Source: Nostoc sp. S13 (GTDB lineage Bacteria; Cyanobacteriota; Cyanobacteriia; Cyanobacteriales; Nostocaceae). From it: a stretch of 49,567 bases of DNA. The position numbers were made by a program, and so were the translations under genes. Under the pieces are notes generated by a model, which was given only the letters and a program-made list of their open reading frames with translations, was not told the origin of the DNA and did not search any database. Below, in pieces: positions 35,616 to 44,674 of the stretch. Position 1 is the first letter of the stretch; every line of letters starts with the position of its first letter. The DNA lies in NCBI RefSeq assembly GCF_029379315.1, contig NZ_JAQYWQ010000016.1:31098-80664 (forward strand), written 5' to 3'.

Positions 35616-36311
35616 ATGAGTTATGCCGCCATAATTTTTGATCTCGATAACACATTATTGAATTTTGAGCTATGTGAACGCCAAGCTATTCTTGGAGCGC
35701 TGGAAGCTTGTGGAATTTATTTAGACTTACATGGAATAAGTGAAACTAGTTTTCTTCAAGTATATGAAACTTATAATTCCAAGTATTGGAGACAGCGAGA
35801 AACTTTTTCTCCTGATGAGTTGATACAGATGTCTTACCGAAGTACACTTGCTCAATTAGATATACAAACAGATAAAATCAGCAATCTTAGTCAAAGTTTT
35901 TGGCATATTTTTAATCATTCTGCTGTCATGGAACCTGATGTAAATGAAGTACTAACTGCTCTCGCACGCAGTTATCGTTTGGCTGTCATCACGAACGGTT
36001 TGGTATCAGCACAACTACCGAGAATGCAAGCTGTCAGAATTGAGCATTTTTTTGAGGAAGTTGTAGTTTCTGAAGCAATTGGTTTTGCTAAACCATCTCC
36101 TGAAATATTTCATCATGCCTTACTTAGGTTAAATTTAACACCAGCACAAGTCCTTTATGTTGGAGATTCTCTAAAGCACGACTATGCGGGAGCAACACAA
36201 GTCAAAATGGATTTTTGCTATTACAACAGAAAAAGCCAAAATTTACCACAAGAAGTGCAACCCAAATTTATAATAAGTGAACTCTTGAAGTTGCTAGAGT
36301 TGGTTAACTAA
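35616..36311 (+). CDS. HAD-family hydrolase, YjjG-like
   Basis: A 231-residue HAD phosphatase. Motif I is IFDLDNTLLNF (nucleophile D9, acid D11), motif II is VITNG, motif III the Lys of GFAKPSPEIF and motif IV YVGDSLKHDYAGA. The alpha-helical cap between residues ~20 and 90 and the overall sequence resemble YjjG, a pyrimidine 5'-nucleotidase that clears non-canonical nucleotides. The substrate is therefore probable only. It is the first of four genes between the flavoprotein and the ferredoxin. Confidence 0.88.
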   Translation: MSYAAIIFDLDNTLLNFELCERQAILGALEACGIYLDLHGISETSFLQVYETYNSKYWRQRETFSPDELIQMSYRSTLAQLDIQTDKISNLSQSFWHIFNHSAVMEPDVNEVLTALARSYRLAVITNGLVSAQLPRMQAVRIEHFFEEVVVSEAIGFAKPSPEIFHHALLRLNLTPAQVLYVGDSLKHDYAGATQVKMDFCYYNRKSQNLPQEVQPKFIISELLKLLELVN

Positions 36312-36370
36312 CAGATTTTTGATTGATTCATTTCAAGTTAAAGCTTAATGGTTTGTTTTAAATTATTTTG

Positions 36371-37171
36371 ATGGATTTAATCATAAATATGCCTATTTAT
36401 AATTCAATTGGTCAACAATATTCAAAAACTCGCATTCCTGATATTCGCATTGTCAATACATTAATTGATTTACTCAATTTACCCAAAGGTAGCATTATCG
36501 CTGATATTGGGGCTGGTACTGGTGGTTACACTATAGAGCTAGCTAAACAAGGATTTCTTATTAATGCTATTGAACCTTCTCTAGTGATGCAAAAGCAAGC
36601 AGTAGAGCATCCACAAGTTAAGTGGTTTTCTGGCTATGCAGAAAATTTACCTCTACCAGATAAGTCTGTTGATGCCGTTGTAAGTATCTTGACAATTCAT
36701 CACTTTTCTGATCTCGAAAAAGCGTTTCAAGAAATGCACAGAATAATCAGAGATGGAACAATAATTTTGCTAACTTTTGATATTAGATTAGCTAAAAGGA
36801 TATGGCTTTATGATTATTTTCCGTTTTTGTGGGAAGATTCTTTACGACTTTTATCACTTAACGAACTGATTAATTTAATTCAGAAGAATACTAAAAGACG
36901 AGTTGAAGCCATACCTTTTTTATTACCCCATGACTTATCTGATTTATTCGCCGCAGCAGCTTGGAAACGACCAGAAATGTATCTTAATCCTGAAGTACGT
37001 GCGGGTATATCATCTTTTGCTTTAGCTAATCCAGATTTAATTGAGCAAGGATTACAGTTACTTACAGCAGATTTAAGTAGTGGAGAATGGGAAAAAAAAT
37101 ATGGCGATATTCACAATTTGACAGAGATTGATATAGGCTATCGTTTTATCCGTGCAACGCTGGATAACTAA
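36371..37171 (+). CDS. Class I SAM-dependent methyltransferase
   Basis: A 266-residue Methyltransf_11/25-type enzyme: motif I IADIGAGTGGYTIELAKQG, IEPS acidic loop, then FSGYAENLPLPDKSVDAVVSILTIHHFSDLEKAFQEMHRI. The C-terminal ~110 residues form an added cap domain. An internal ATG at 36389 (MPIYNSIGQQYSKTR) may be the true start, since that segment is the usual family beginning; ribosome binding sites do not decide. The substrate is unknown. A GNAT gene follows 19 bases after the stop. Confidence 0.88.
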   Translation: MDLIINMPIYNSIGQQYSKTRIPDIRIVNTLIDLLNLPKGSIIADIGAGTGGYTIELAKQGFLINAIEPSLVMQKQAVEHPQVKWFSGYAENLPLPDKSVDAVVSILTIHHFSDLEKAFQEMHRIIRDGTIILLTFDIRLAKRIWLYDYFPFLWEDSLRLLSLNELINLIQKNTKRRVEAIPFLLPHDLSDLFAAAAWKRPEMYLNPEVRAGISSFALANPDLIEQGLQLLTADLSSGEWEKKYGDIHNLTEIDIGYRFIRATLDN

Positions 37172-37190
37172 ATAATTGGAATTTAAAATT

Positions 37191-37652
37191 ATGACGAATA
37201 AAGTCGCTATTAGTGAGCAATTTAAAATTAAACAGGCAGAGATTAAAGATGCAGCGAGAATAGCTATTCTTTGCGAAGAACTTGGATATACTGTAACAAA
37301 TCAACAAATAGAGCAACGTCTTACTAAAATTCAAAATAGTAATTCTCACATTGTGTATGTTGCAACTCTCGAAAATGAATATGTAATTGGTTGGGTGCAC
37401 GCTCATATTTCTGACTTAATACTTATACCAACTTCAGCAATTATTTTAGCTTTAGTTGTAGATAAAGATTATCGTCATAGTGGAATTGGACGTTGTTTAA
37501 TGCAGCAAATTGAGCAATGGGCTTCTCTGGCTGGATGTGATAGTATTCTGTTACATTTTAATATTAAACGTAAAGAGGCTCACTTGTTTTATGAAAAAAT
37601 TGGCTATACCAATATCAAACAATCATTAACTTTTTATAAAAAATTGATTTAG
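37191..37652 (+). CDS. GNAT family N-acetyltransferase
   Basis: A 153-residue GNAT enzyme. The acetyl-CoA pyrophosphate loop is DKDYRHSGIGRCLMQQIEQWA (Q/RxxGxG/A motif), preceded by beta-4 AIILALVVDKDY and followed by the C-terminal FYEKIGYTN. The substrate is unknown. The ATG at 37191 lies 19 bases after the upstream methyltransferase stop, so co-transcription is likely. A second, unrelated GNAT gene follows. Confidence 0.88.
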   Translation: MTNKVAISEQFKIKQAEIKDAARIAILCEELGYTVTNQQIEQRLTKIQNSNSHIVYVATLENEYVIGWVHAHISDLILIPTSAIILALVVDKDYRHSGIGRCLMQQIEQWASLAGCDSILLHFNIKRKEAHLFYEKIGYTNIKQSLTFYKKLI

Positions 37653-37669
37653 TGAAAAATATGCAGTGA

Positions 37670-38170
37670 ATTGATACATTTACAACTCATCGCCTGTTTG
37701 CCGAACGCCTGCAATTTAAACATTTGAATGAACTTTATCGGATGCATCAAAATAAACAAGTTATGGCAACTTTAGGTGGGATTCGTTCTGATGAAGAAAC
37801 ACGGCTTTTTATCCTAAATAACTTAAATTATTGGCAGCGTTATGGATTTGGTTTATGGGTGTTTCGAGATAAAGTTAATCATCACTTTGTTGGTCGTGCT
37901 GGACTTCGCAATACTGATGTAGAAGGCAATGAAGAAGTAGAATTAGCTTATGCTCTAATAGCTAAATTCTGGGCTAAAGGTTTAGCGACAGAAATGGGTG
38001 AGGAAATATTGAAAATTGGTTTTGAAATGCTGAAGTTACCAGAGATAGTTTGCTTTACTCTGACGACTAACAAAGCATCACAGAGAGTTATGGAAAAGTT
38101 GGGGTTTCAATACGAGCGTGAGATTATCCACGCAGGTTTACCCCATTTATTTTACCGTTTAACATTTTAA
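37670..38170 (+). CDS. RimJ/RimL-type GNAT acetyltransferase with no conventional start codon at the conserved N-terminus
   Basis: About 166 residues. The characteristic N-terminal TFTTHRLFAERLQFKHLNELYRMHQN is encoded from 37670, but the first codon after the in-frame TGA (37667-37669) is ATT and no ATG or GTG follows before the conserved part. Translation must use ATT, an internal CTG, or TTG at 37724, which would delete the first strand. The acetyl-CoA region is recognisable as LAYALIAKFWAKGLATEMGEE, and the family ending ASQRVMEKLGFQYERE is intact. The start codon may have been lost by mutation, so the gene could be poorly expressed or dying. Function would be acetylation of an unknown amine or ribosomal-type protein. 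Confidence 0.7.
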   Translation: MDTFTTHRLFAERLQFKHLNELYRMHQNKQVMATLGGIRSDEETRLFILNNLNYWQRYGFGLWVFRDKVNHHFVGRAGLRNTDVEGNEEVELAYALIAKFWAKGLATEMGEEILKIGFEMLKLPEIVCFTLTTNKASQRVMEKLGFQYEREIIHAGLPHLFYRLTF

Positions 38171-38193
38171 TTATAAAAGAAAGGAGCAATTTT

Positions 38194-38421
38194 ATGGCTT
38201 TAATCAATCAAAGAGTAGATGTTCCTGTTATCGTTGATGAATCGAAATGTTTAGAAAAATGCACAGCCTGTATTGAAGTTTGCCCTTTGGATGTGTTGGC
38301 AAAAAATCCAGAAACAGGCAAAGCCTACATGAAATATGATGAGTGTTGGTTTTGTCTGCCTTGTGAAAAAGAATGTCCAACGAATGCCATTACTGTCCAG
38401 ATTCCCTTTTTATTGCGGTAG
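38194..38421 (+). CDS. Two-cluster 4Fe-4S ferredoxin, AprB-like
   Basis: A 75-residue ferredoxin with two cysteine motifs: CLEKCTACIEVCP (C-x3-C-x2-C-x3-C) and CWFCLPCEKECP (C-x2-C-x2-C-x3-C). The second, with Trp after the first Cys, closely resembles the beta subunit of APS reductase (CWECYSC type). That supports partnership with the AprA-like flavoprotein at 33764. A strong ribosome binding site (AAAGGAGC) precedes the ATG. It is shorter than AprB, lacking the C-terminal tail. It probably carries electrons to or from the flavoprotein. Confidence 0.9.
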   Translation: MALINQRVDVPVIVDESKCLEKCTACIEVCPLDVLAKNPETGKAYMKYDECWFCLPCEKECPTNAITVQIPFLLR

Positions 38422-38594
38422 TTGTATAAGCTTATTGACTTGCTATAAAAAAAACGATTTTAGCTTGCAAGCTTTGCCATTAATTAAGTTTATCTGAATC
38501 TTTGTCATCATGCCGCAAAAATTTTCGTTAGATTGCAATCACTACTACTGGAAATCAGTATTAAAATAATTAACCATTTGTATTAGGATTCAAA

Positions 38595-39572
38595 ATGTCT
38601 ACAAATAATAATCTAGAATTAAATCAATGGCTAGAAATGTTGCGATCGCCTGATATAAACGACCGGATAGTAGCTGTCAAAACCTTGCAGCATCTAGGCG
38701 ATGAAGAAACAATAGATGCTTTAATCATCGCTTTGAAAGATGAAAATACTACTGTTAAAAAAATAGCGATCGCTGCCCTTTGGGAAATTGCCAATCCTGT
38801 TGCAATTCCGGCTTTAATTGAATGTCTGAGTTCAGCAGATGCAGATATTCGCACTGAAGCTGTATCAGCATTAAACGAGTTAATTACACAAGATGAATTG
38901 TTACTTTTACTAGATAAACTAGAAAAGAATGATCTAAATCTTAAATTAAATATTTTGGTGCTTTTGCGGAAGATACATGACATTCAATCATTACCCGATA
39001 TTTTACCCTTTTTAGAATCAGAAAATCCTGAGTTAAGAGAAACAGCCGTTACGACACTGCGATATATCAATCAACTAGAAAAATGTCCACAAGCTTTAAA
39101 TTTAATCTTTGATCAAGAAGCAAGTGTACGTCGTGCTGCTGCTTTAACTTTAGAACATTTACAAGATACAGAAGTGATTACAATACTTTGTCAAGCACTC
39201 ACAAATGATAGTGACTGGCAAGTTCGCCGTAATGCAGCCAAATCTCTGGCTATTCATGAAAATTATCAAGCAATTTCAGCATTAGAAATCGCTTTAAATG
39301 ATGAACACTGGCAAGTGCGGAAATCAGCAGCACAAGCGTTGCAAAAAACTCCAGATATTCAAGTTATGCCGAGATTAATTCAAGCATTAACAGATGAATA
39401 TGCAGATGTACGAAAAGAAGCTGCGATCGCACTTGGTAATTTAGCTCATCCCGACGTTATTAACCCTTTGCAACAAGCCTTAGATGACCCTGACAAAGAA
39501 GTGTCCATCCAAGCACAACGGGCAATTCAGAAGATTAAAACAGATACAATAGTCTCAATCGAGGAGAAATAG
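38595..39572 (+). CDS. HEAT-repeat protein
   Basis: A 325-residue all-helical protein built from about ten HEAT/PBS-lyase-type repeats with the pattern D(x)VRxxAAxAL and xxxxALxDxxxxVR, for example DIRTEAVSALNEL, SVRRAAALTLEHL, QVRRNAAKSLAI, DVRKEAAIALGNL. Such proteins usually scaffold others or, in cyanobacteria, act as phycobilin lyase-like factors. There is no specific lyase signature I can confirm. Its position after the AprB-like ferredoxin suggests it may serve the flavoprotein/ferredoxin pair. Confidence 0.88.
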   Translation: MSTNNNLELNQWLEMLRSPDINDRIVAVKTLQHLGDEETIDALIIALKDENTTVKKIAIAALWEIANPVAIPALIECLSSADADIRTEAVSALNELITQDELLLLLDKLEKNDLNLKLNILVLLRKIHDIQSLPDILPFLESENPELRETAVTTLRYINQLEKCPQALNLIFDQEASVRRAAALTLEHLQDTEVITILCQALTNDSDWQVRRNAAKSLAIHENYQAISALEIALNDEHWQVRKSAAQALQKTPDIQVMPRLIQALTDEYADVRKEAAIALGNLAHPDVINPLQQALDDPDKEVSIQAQRAIQKIKTDTIVSIEEK

Positions 39573-39587
39573 CTAAGGGAAAGCGCA

Positions 39588-40349
39588 ATGGGAAATCCAT
39601 TTTCTGGAATGAACCCGTATTTGGAACAGCCGGAACTTTGGCATCAAGTTCACAATCGTTTAATTGTAGCAATCGCTGATGACCTGACTCCTCAAATCGC
39701 GCCTAAATACCGGGTTTCCATAGAAGAGCGAGTTTACACTAGTGTAGATGATATTTTACTTGTGGGAATTGCTGATGTAGCAGTTGCCAAGCGTAAAACT
39801 ACAGATAACAGCACAACTTTAACTGCTGCAAAACTTACCGAACCCACTAAAGTGAAAGTTCCCATACCTGAACAAATAACTGAGCGATTTTTAGAGGTGC
39901 GAACAACTCAAAGTAAAGAAGTAGTTGCTGTGATAGAAATACTTTCCCCTAAAAATAAACGCTCAAAAGAAGGTAGAGCCGCTTACGAGAACAAACGACA
40001 GAAAATTTTGGCTTCTGCAACGAATTTGGTAGAAATTGACCTGTTGAGACAAGGAGAGTCAATGCCTATTCTAGGAGCGATCGCCACAGATTATAGTATC
40101 TTGGTCAGTCGCAGCTACAACAGACCTGATGCAGATTTATATACCTTCGACTTAAAAAACCCAATTCCTGTTTTTCCAGTGCCTTTGCGTGAGGGGGAAC
40201 CTGAGCCAATAGTTGACTTGCAAAGGTTACTAAATGAAGTTTCCGAACGTGCTAGATTTGACTTAGCAATTGATTATTCACAACCTTTAAAAATAGTGCG
40301 TTCGCCACAGGAAGAAGCTTGGGTGAGAGAAATTTTGGAGCGGATTTAA
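39588..40349 (+). CDS. DUF4058 family protein
   Basis: A 253-residue protein with the diagnostic opening NPFSGMNPYLEQPELWHQVHNRLI and the conserved central EVVAVIEILSPKNKRSKEGRAAYENKRQKIL, matching DUF4058. The EILSPxNK segment resembles a PD-(D/E)XK nuclease-like core by analogy with Uma2, but activity is unproven. It starts 15 bases after the HEAT gene. Function unknown; the family is common in filamentous cyanobacteria. Confidence 0.88.
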   Translation: MGNPFSGMNPYLEQPELWHQVHNRLIVAIADDLTPQIAPKYRVSIEERVYTSVDDILLVGIADVAVAKRKTTDNSTTLTAAKLTEPTKVKVPIPEQITERFLEVRTTQSKEVVAVIEILSPKNKRSKEGRAAYENKRQKILASATNLVEIDLLRQGESMPILGAIATDYSILVSRSYNRPDADLYTFDLKNPIPVFPVPLREGEPEPIVDLQRLLNEVSERARFDLAIDYSQPLKIVRSPQEEAWVREILERI

Positions 40350-40480
40350 ATTAATTTGTAATTGATAATACTCACCAAAGGCGAGAAGCAAGCTACGTAA
40401 TTCGTAATTACTTAAATGAGAGCGATCGCTTTTATCCTGCTGCAATTGACAAATTTCTGATAACTAAGCTTCTCCTAACT

Positions 40481-41554
40481 ATGTCTGACCACCAATCTCC
40501 CTTTCAGCATCCAGAAGATCAAGAAAAACCAGATACTAATCCTCATCAGCAAGAGGTAGTCCAACTCCTCAAAGAGGTTATCGAACCTACCTTAAAAAAT
40601 GACATCGTTAGTTTGGGAATGGTGCGAAATCTACGCATAGTTGATGACTATGTTTACTTGCGTTTATATATCGGTTCCCATCAGCACCAATTACAGACGG
40701 AGATCCAATCTAAATTATCATTTCTAACTTGGTGTAAAAAAACTTATATTCAAATTTGTACAATTCCTGGTGTTAAAACAACCCTAGCAGTTTCTAGTGG
40801 AAAAGGTGGCGTGGGGAAATCAACAACAGCCGTAAATATAGCCGCAGCTTTAAGATTACAAGGTGCAAAGGTTGGGCTACTAGATGCTGATGTTTATGGC
40901 CCTAATCTGCCGCAAATGCTGGGTTTAGGACAAGCTGATATTCAAGTAATTCCTACTCCTACAGGTGATAAGTTTTTACCTTTAGAAGTTCAGGGAATAA
41001 AACTGATGTCAGTTGGTTTACTTGTAGAAGAAAATCGTCCTTTGGCATGGCGTGGCCCTGTGTTGCATAAAATTATCACTCAATTTTTGCAAGATGTGGA
41101 ATGGGGCGAATTGGATTATTTATTAATAGATTTACCTCCGGGTACAGGTGATGCTCAAATAACAATTATCCAAGAAAGCCCTGTTTGTGGAGTTATTCTA
41201 GTAACAACTCCTCAGCAAGTAGCGATCGCAGATGTACGACGCAATATATATATGTTTCGCCAAGTGGGTATTCCCGTCCTTGGTATCATTGAAAATATGA
41301 GCTATTTAATCTGTGGTGATTGTGGCGCACGCACGCCCATTTTTGGCAGTGGTGGTGGCGAACAACTGGCAGCAGAATTACAAGTGCCACTGTTGGGACA
41401 AATTCCTATTGATCCCGATATATGTAACGGTGGTGATAGTGGAAATCCGATTGCAATCACCGCAGGTGTAGCTAAACCTGGACATCGCACTTCGCCTGCA
41501 AGTGAGGTTTTTGTCCAAATTGCCACTGCGCTTAATGCAACTTTTTCAACCTAG
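40481..41554 (+). CDS. Mrp/ApbC-type P-loop Fe-S cluster carrier
   Basis: A 357-residue protein. An N-terminal MIP18 (DUF59)-like domain occupies about residues 22-95. A deviant Walker A GKGGVGKST follows at 107-115, with VGLLDADVYGPNLPQMLG, DYLLIDLPPGTGDAQ, and a C-terminal CGDCGARTPIFGSGGG whose CxxC binds a bridging Fe-S cluster in the dimer. Such proteins deliver Fe-S clusters to apoproteins. A client could be the nearby AprB-like ferredoxin, which is an inference from context. The start ATG follows a weak ribosome binding site. Confidence 0.92.
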   Translation: MSDHQSPFQHPEDQEKPDTNPHQQEVVQLLKEVIEPTLKNDIVSLGMVRNLRIVDDYVYLRLYIGSHQHQLQTEIQSKLSFLTWCKKTYIQICTIPGVKTTLAVSSGKGGVGKSTTAVNIAAALRLQGAKVGLLDADVYGPNLPQMLGLGQADIQVIPTPTGDKFLPLEVQGIKLMSVGLLVEENRPLAWRGPVLHKIITQFLQDVEWGELDYLLIDLPPGTGDAQITIIQESPVCGVILVTTPQQVAIADVRRNIYMFRQVGIPVLGIIENMSYLICGDCGARTPIFGSGGGEQLAAELQVPLLGQIPIDPDICNGGDSGNPIAITAGVAKPGHRTSPASEVFVQIATALNATFST

Positions 41555-41581
41555 AATTTTTTGAATTTAAATTATAAATCT

Positions 41582-42184
41582 ATGCCTTATAGTAAATTTA
41601 CTCTTCAAAAAGCTGTAGAGGATTTCCAACTTACAATAGTTGAAGGAAGCCGCTTCCTGCCAGAAATTCCCTCGATTACTCCTACTCCTTTGCTTCAGGA
41701 TATTCTTAAAGAAACGATTCCCTGGGCCATCGCGGTGAGTAGCGAGAAAGCCCGTTCTGAGGGGATCATTAATCCTGTGTTACTGGAAGTCAAACGCCAA
41801 CTCAAAGGACAGATTAGCGTTTTCTCTGGCGAGGAATTCAATGTAGAACCGGAGGCTGAACTGACTGGCTTTGTTGACTTTCTCATTAGTCGTTCCCCAG
41901 AGCAGCTATTTATCAAAGCCCCTGTGGTTATCCTGGTGGAAGCCAAAAAGGAAGACCTGAAACCAGCGCTAGGGCAATGCCTCGCCGAAATGGTTGCAGC
42001 TCAACGCTTTAATTAACAAAAGCAACAGCCTATCTCGACGATTTACGGAACGGTGAGTAGTGGGACGGTTTGGCGGTTTCTGAAGTTGGAAGAGCAATGT
42101 GTAACCATTGACCTTACAGATTACCCGCTCCCTCCGGTTGAGCAAATCTTGGGTTTTCTCGTTTGGATGGCGCAGGAGAGCTGA
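41582..42184 (+). pseudogene. Cyanobacterial hypothetical protein interrupted by one in-frame TAA
   Basis: The frame from ATG 41582 (MPYSKFTLQKAVEDFQL) runs through EAKKEDLKPALGQCLAEMVAAQRFN to TAA at 42014-42016. It then continues in the same frame QKQQPISTIYGTVSSGTVWRFLKLEEQCVTIDLTDYPLPPVEQILGFLVWMAQES to TGA 42182-42184. The two halves form the single ~200-residue protein I recognise as a common unnamed cyanobacterial family; its ILVEAKKED segment suggests a nuclease-like fold. One C-to-T change (CAA to TAA) would explain the stop. The truncated 144-residue product lacks the last quarter. Confidence 0.8.
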
Positions 42185-42252
42185 TCGTTAAGACAGGAGA
42201 ATAGGAAAACATCAAATTTGTAAGTAAATGAATAAAAATATTTACAGTCATT

Positions 42253-42282
42253 GCGTAGGCGTTAGCCCGTCGTAGACATCGC
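42253..42282 (-). repeat. Dispersed repeat of the GCGATGTCTACGACGGGC type
   Basis: The complement of 42253-42282 reads GCGATGTCTACGACGGGC then TAACGCCTACGC. Relatives occur at about 27372-27393, 45745-45765 (inverted), 45814-45844, 47388-47417 and 47697-47728. All are outside intact coding sequence or at gene ends. Confidence 0.7.
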
Positions 42283-42353
42283 TCCATTCGCAATGACATA
42301 AAGAGCAGAAAGTAATTTATAAAGTTTGGGGTGAATTGATAGGGTGAATCAAA

Positions 42354-43334
42354 TCAAATGTTTATTTTATTTGCCTCCAACAGCTTGACGCTGGCATAAA
42401 TAGCATCAATATAAGGTGTGGGAATTTGAGTGAGTTTTCCCAATTCTGCTACCGCGCCAACGATCGCGTCTATCTCCGTAGCGCGTCCGGCTTCAATATC
42501 TTGTAGCATTGAGGTTTTATGGGCACCAACGTTTTCTGCCCCATTAATTCGCTGTTCCAAAGTGATGCCAAACTTTATACCCAAGTTTTCAGCGATCGCC
42601 TGAGTTTCAGTCATCATTTGCCGCGCTAATTCACGAGTCAGGGGATAGCGACAAATATCCTCTAGAGTAGCACCAGTCAGGGCGCTAATGGGATTAAATG
42701 CTACATTACCCCACAACTTGATCCAAATTTCCGTGCGAATTTGATTGCGGATTGGTGCTTTGAATCCTGCCTGTTTTAAAGTCTGTGCTAATAATTGGAG
42801 GCGTTCTGTTTTACTACCGTCGATTTCACCGAGAGTAAAGCGATCGCCTTCAATATGTTTAATTACACCTGGTTCAACTATTTCAGTTGCTGGGTAAACA
42901 ACACAACCGATGGCACGTTCAGCACCGATACTAGCTTCAATAATCCCATCTGGGTCAACAGATTGAATGCGTGTACCTTCATACTCACCGCCATGCTGAC
43001 GAAAGTACCACCAAGGAACGCCATTTTGGGCTGTCACCACCATCGTGTGAGCATTATAGAGTGCAGGGAGAAAAGGTGCGATCGCCGGCACACTGTGAGC
43101 CTTGACAGTTAAAATTACTATATCTTGTCGCCCCGCCGACTGGATATCGCTAGTTGCCAAACATGGAGTAGCAATTTGGCTAGAACCGTCTGCCATGAGC
43201 AACTTCAGCCCATTTGTTTGAATTGCTTCTAAATGAGAACCACGCGCAATCAGCGTCACTGCTTCACCTGCCAGTGCCAGTTTTGCCCCTAAATATCCAC
43301 CAATCGCACCCGCGCCAACAATACAGATTTTCAT
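42354..43334 (-). CDS. 2-dehydropantoate 2-reductase family protein
   Basis: A 326-residue NADPH-dependent reductase of the PanE/ApbA family (ketopantoate to pantoate, coenzyme A pathway). The Rossmann start is MKICIVGAGAIGGYLGAKLALAG. The catalytic Lys lies in IRTEIWIKLWGNVAFNPISALTGATL, and the C-terminal Asn/Ser/Glu region reads HKTSMLQDIEAGRATEIDAIVGAV. The family also contains related oxidoreductases with other substrates, so PanE activity itself is likely but not certain. Confidence 0.88.
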   Translation of the reverse strand: MKICIVGAGAIGGYLGAKLALAGEAVTLIARGSHLEAIQTNGLKLLMADGSSQIATPCLATSDIQSAGRQDIVILTVKAHSVPAIAPFLPALYNAHTMVVTAQNGVPWWYFRQHGGEYEGTRIQSVDPDGIIEASIGAERAIGCVVYPATEIVEPGVIKHIEGDRFTLGEIDGSKTERLQLLAQTLKQAGFKAPIRNQIRTEIWIKLWGNVAFNPISALTGATLEDICRYPLTRELARQMMTETQAIAENLGIKFGITLEQRINGAENVGAHKTSMLQDIEAGRATEIDAIVGAVAELGKLTQIPTPYIDAIYASVKLLEANKINI

Positions 43335-43818
43335 TTTCTCAAAAGAATATGAGTCGTGGAAGACGGTATCCAGTTCAGTTCCGAGTAGTGAGTGCCTCGG
43401 CTGAGAGTGGGAAGATTGATCAATACTACTTCTTATTAACGGTTCAGCACTTCTGAACTCAAACAGCTACGCTTTGCATCGCTTCTAGCAGGTGTTGATA
43501 AACAGATTTTGAGGCAGCTACTATCAATCCAGGTAGGCTATACTTTTTACAAGTATGCAGTAGCGGTAAAGTCGAACTGATTGACTGGATTAAATCAGAA
43601 AAATTAACCCCTTTAATAGAGTCAATGAAGGAGAGTTTTTATCAAACAGAATAAAGGTGCCAGTCACCAGAATTCACTTGGGTATTTTGTGCGACTGGTG
43701 GATGAATAAACGGCGTTTTTGCACCCCCACAAAACAAGAAAGTGGCGGGTCTGAATCCCCCACTGATTACATTCTGACGAATGTATTCTGACTTCTGAAT
43801 TCTTCTTCAATGATGGTT
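43335..43818. other. Intergenic region with an unassigned minus-strand open fragment
   Basis: No recognised gene. A 58-codon minus-strand frame (about 43459-43635) without a usual start codon reads SIKGVNFSDLIQSISSTLPL and GLIVAASKSVYQHLLEAMQS. It looks protein-like and may be the end of a decayed gene, but I do not recognise it. Confidence 0.4.
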
Positions 43819-44425
43819 TTAGGAAATTTTTTCGAGCTTCTTGTGAGTGAGTTTGGATAGCTTGTTACGTTTGAGTACTGAAGATGCGCTGACAGTGCCG
43901 AAGACGAATAAGCTAAGGCTAGGGGTGGATTCAGGAACGGTGAATTATGGTTGCAGAAAAACTAATGGGTAACTCACTATCTTCCAATCCCAAATTTTCA
44001 AAACCTGGTGTGATTGGCGGCGCAGAAAAAACCTCTAAATAACCTGGTGTCTGCAAAAAACTAGCGAAGTATAGGCTAGAATAATTTCCTCCCGAAGTGG
44101 AATAACCAAAACCATTACCCGTTAGCTGCTGAGTATTAATACTAATTAAATTATCAATATCAAAAGGTTCGTTTCCCGGTATTGGAGTCCCGGCGGCTTG
44201 CAAACCAGTAATTATTTCGCCATTTCGTGTACCAGTAATTCCAGAAATCTGGTAAAAACCCAAATCGTTAGGCGTGTCATTAGTAGTGAAAGTACCGTTT
44301 GCCGCAATGCCAGTAGCAGAATAACTCCAGTTCCAACTTAAAGCAGAGGCGGCTGGCATTATACCGAAAATTAATCCAAATGTGGTAGCGAGGACTATCG
44401 CAGATAGTAGAGCTAGATTTTTCAT
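43819..44425 (-). pseudogene. PEP-CTERM sorting-signal protein, frameshifted just before the sorting signal
   Basis: From ATG 44425 the protein opens with a signal peptide (MKNLALLSAIVLATTFGLIF...AASA) and a beta-rich secreted domain of ~130 residues (WSYSATGIAANGTFTTNDTP...GLEDSELPISFSATI), typical of cyanobacterial PEP-CTERM proteins. The frame then ends IHRS-stop at 43931. One base away, another frame reads TVPESTPSLSLFVFGTVSAS followed by a basic KRNKLSKLTHKK tail to a stop at 43819-43821. That is the expected VPEP-hydrophobic-basic sorting signal, with PEP degraded to PES. A single-base indel near 43940 explains this. The current product would be secreted without the sorting tail. Confidence 0.78.
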
Positions 44426-44674
44426 GGAAGTTGTGAGTGCGATCGCGGTTCTTGTCGAGGCTTCCCATGTATTATACGGAACGTAAGGAAAAAGCTGCCA
44501 AGGAGACAATCAGCCTATAAGAATTTTGCGGAGCCGGAGACGCTCCGCTTCCGGTCAATTAATTTAGCCAAGGGATTTTTAATCTTGTTTGACCTTTAAG
44601 ACCAGCTTAAACCCGATTCCCAAGCCTCGGAAATTTGCATTCGCGTAGCGTGTCCTTTAGGACAAGGTATTGCT

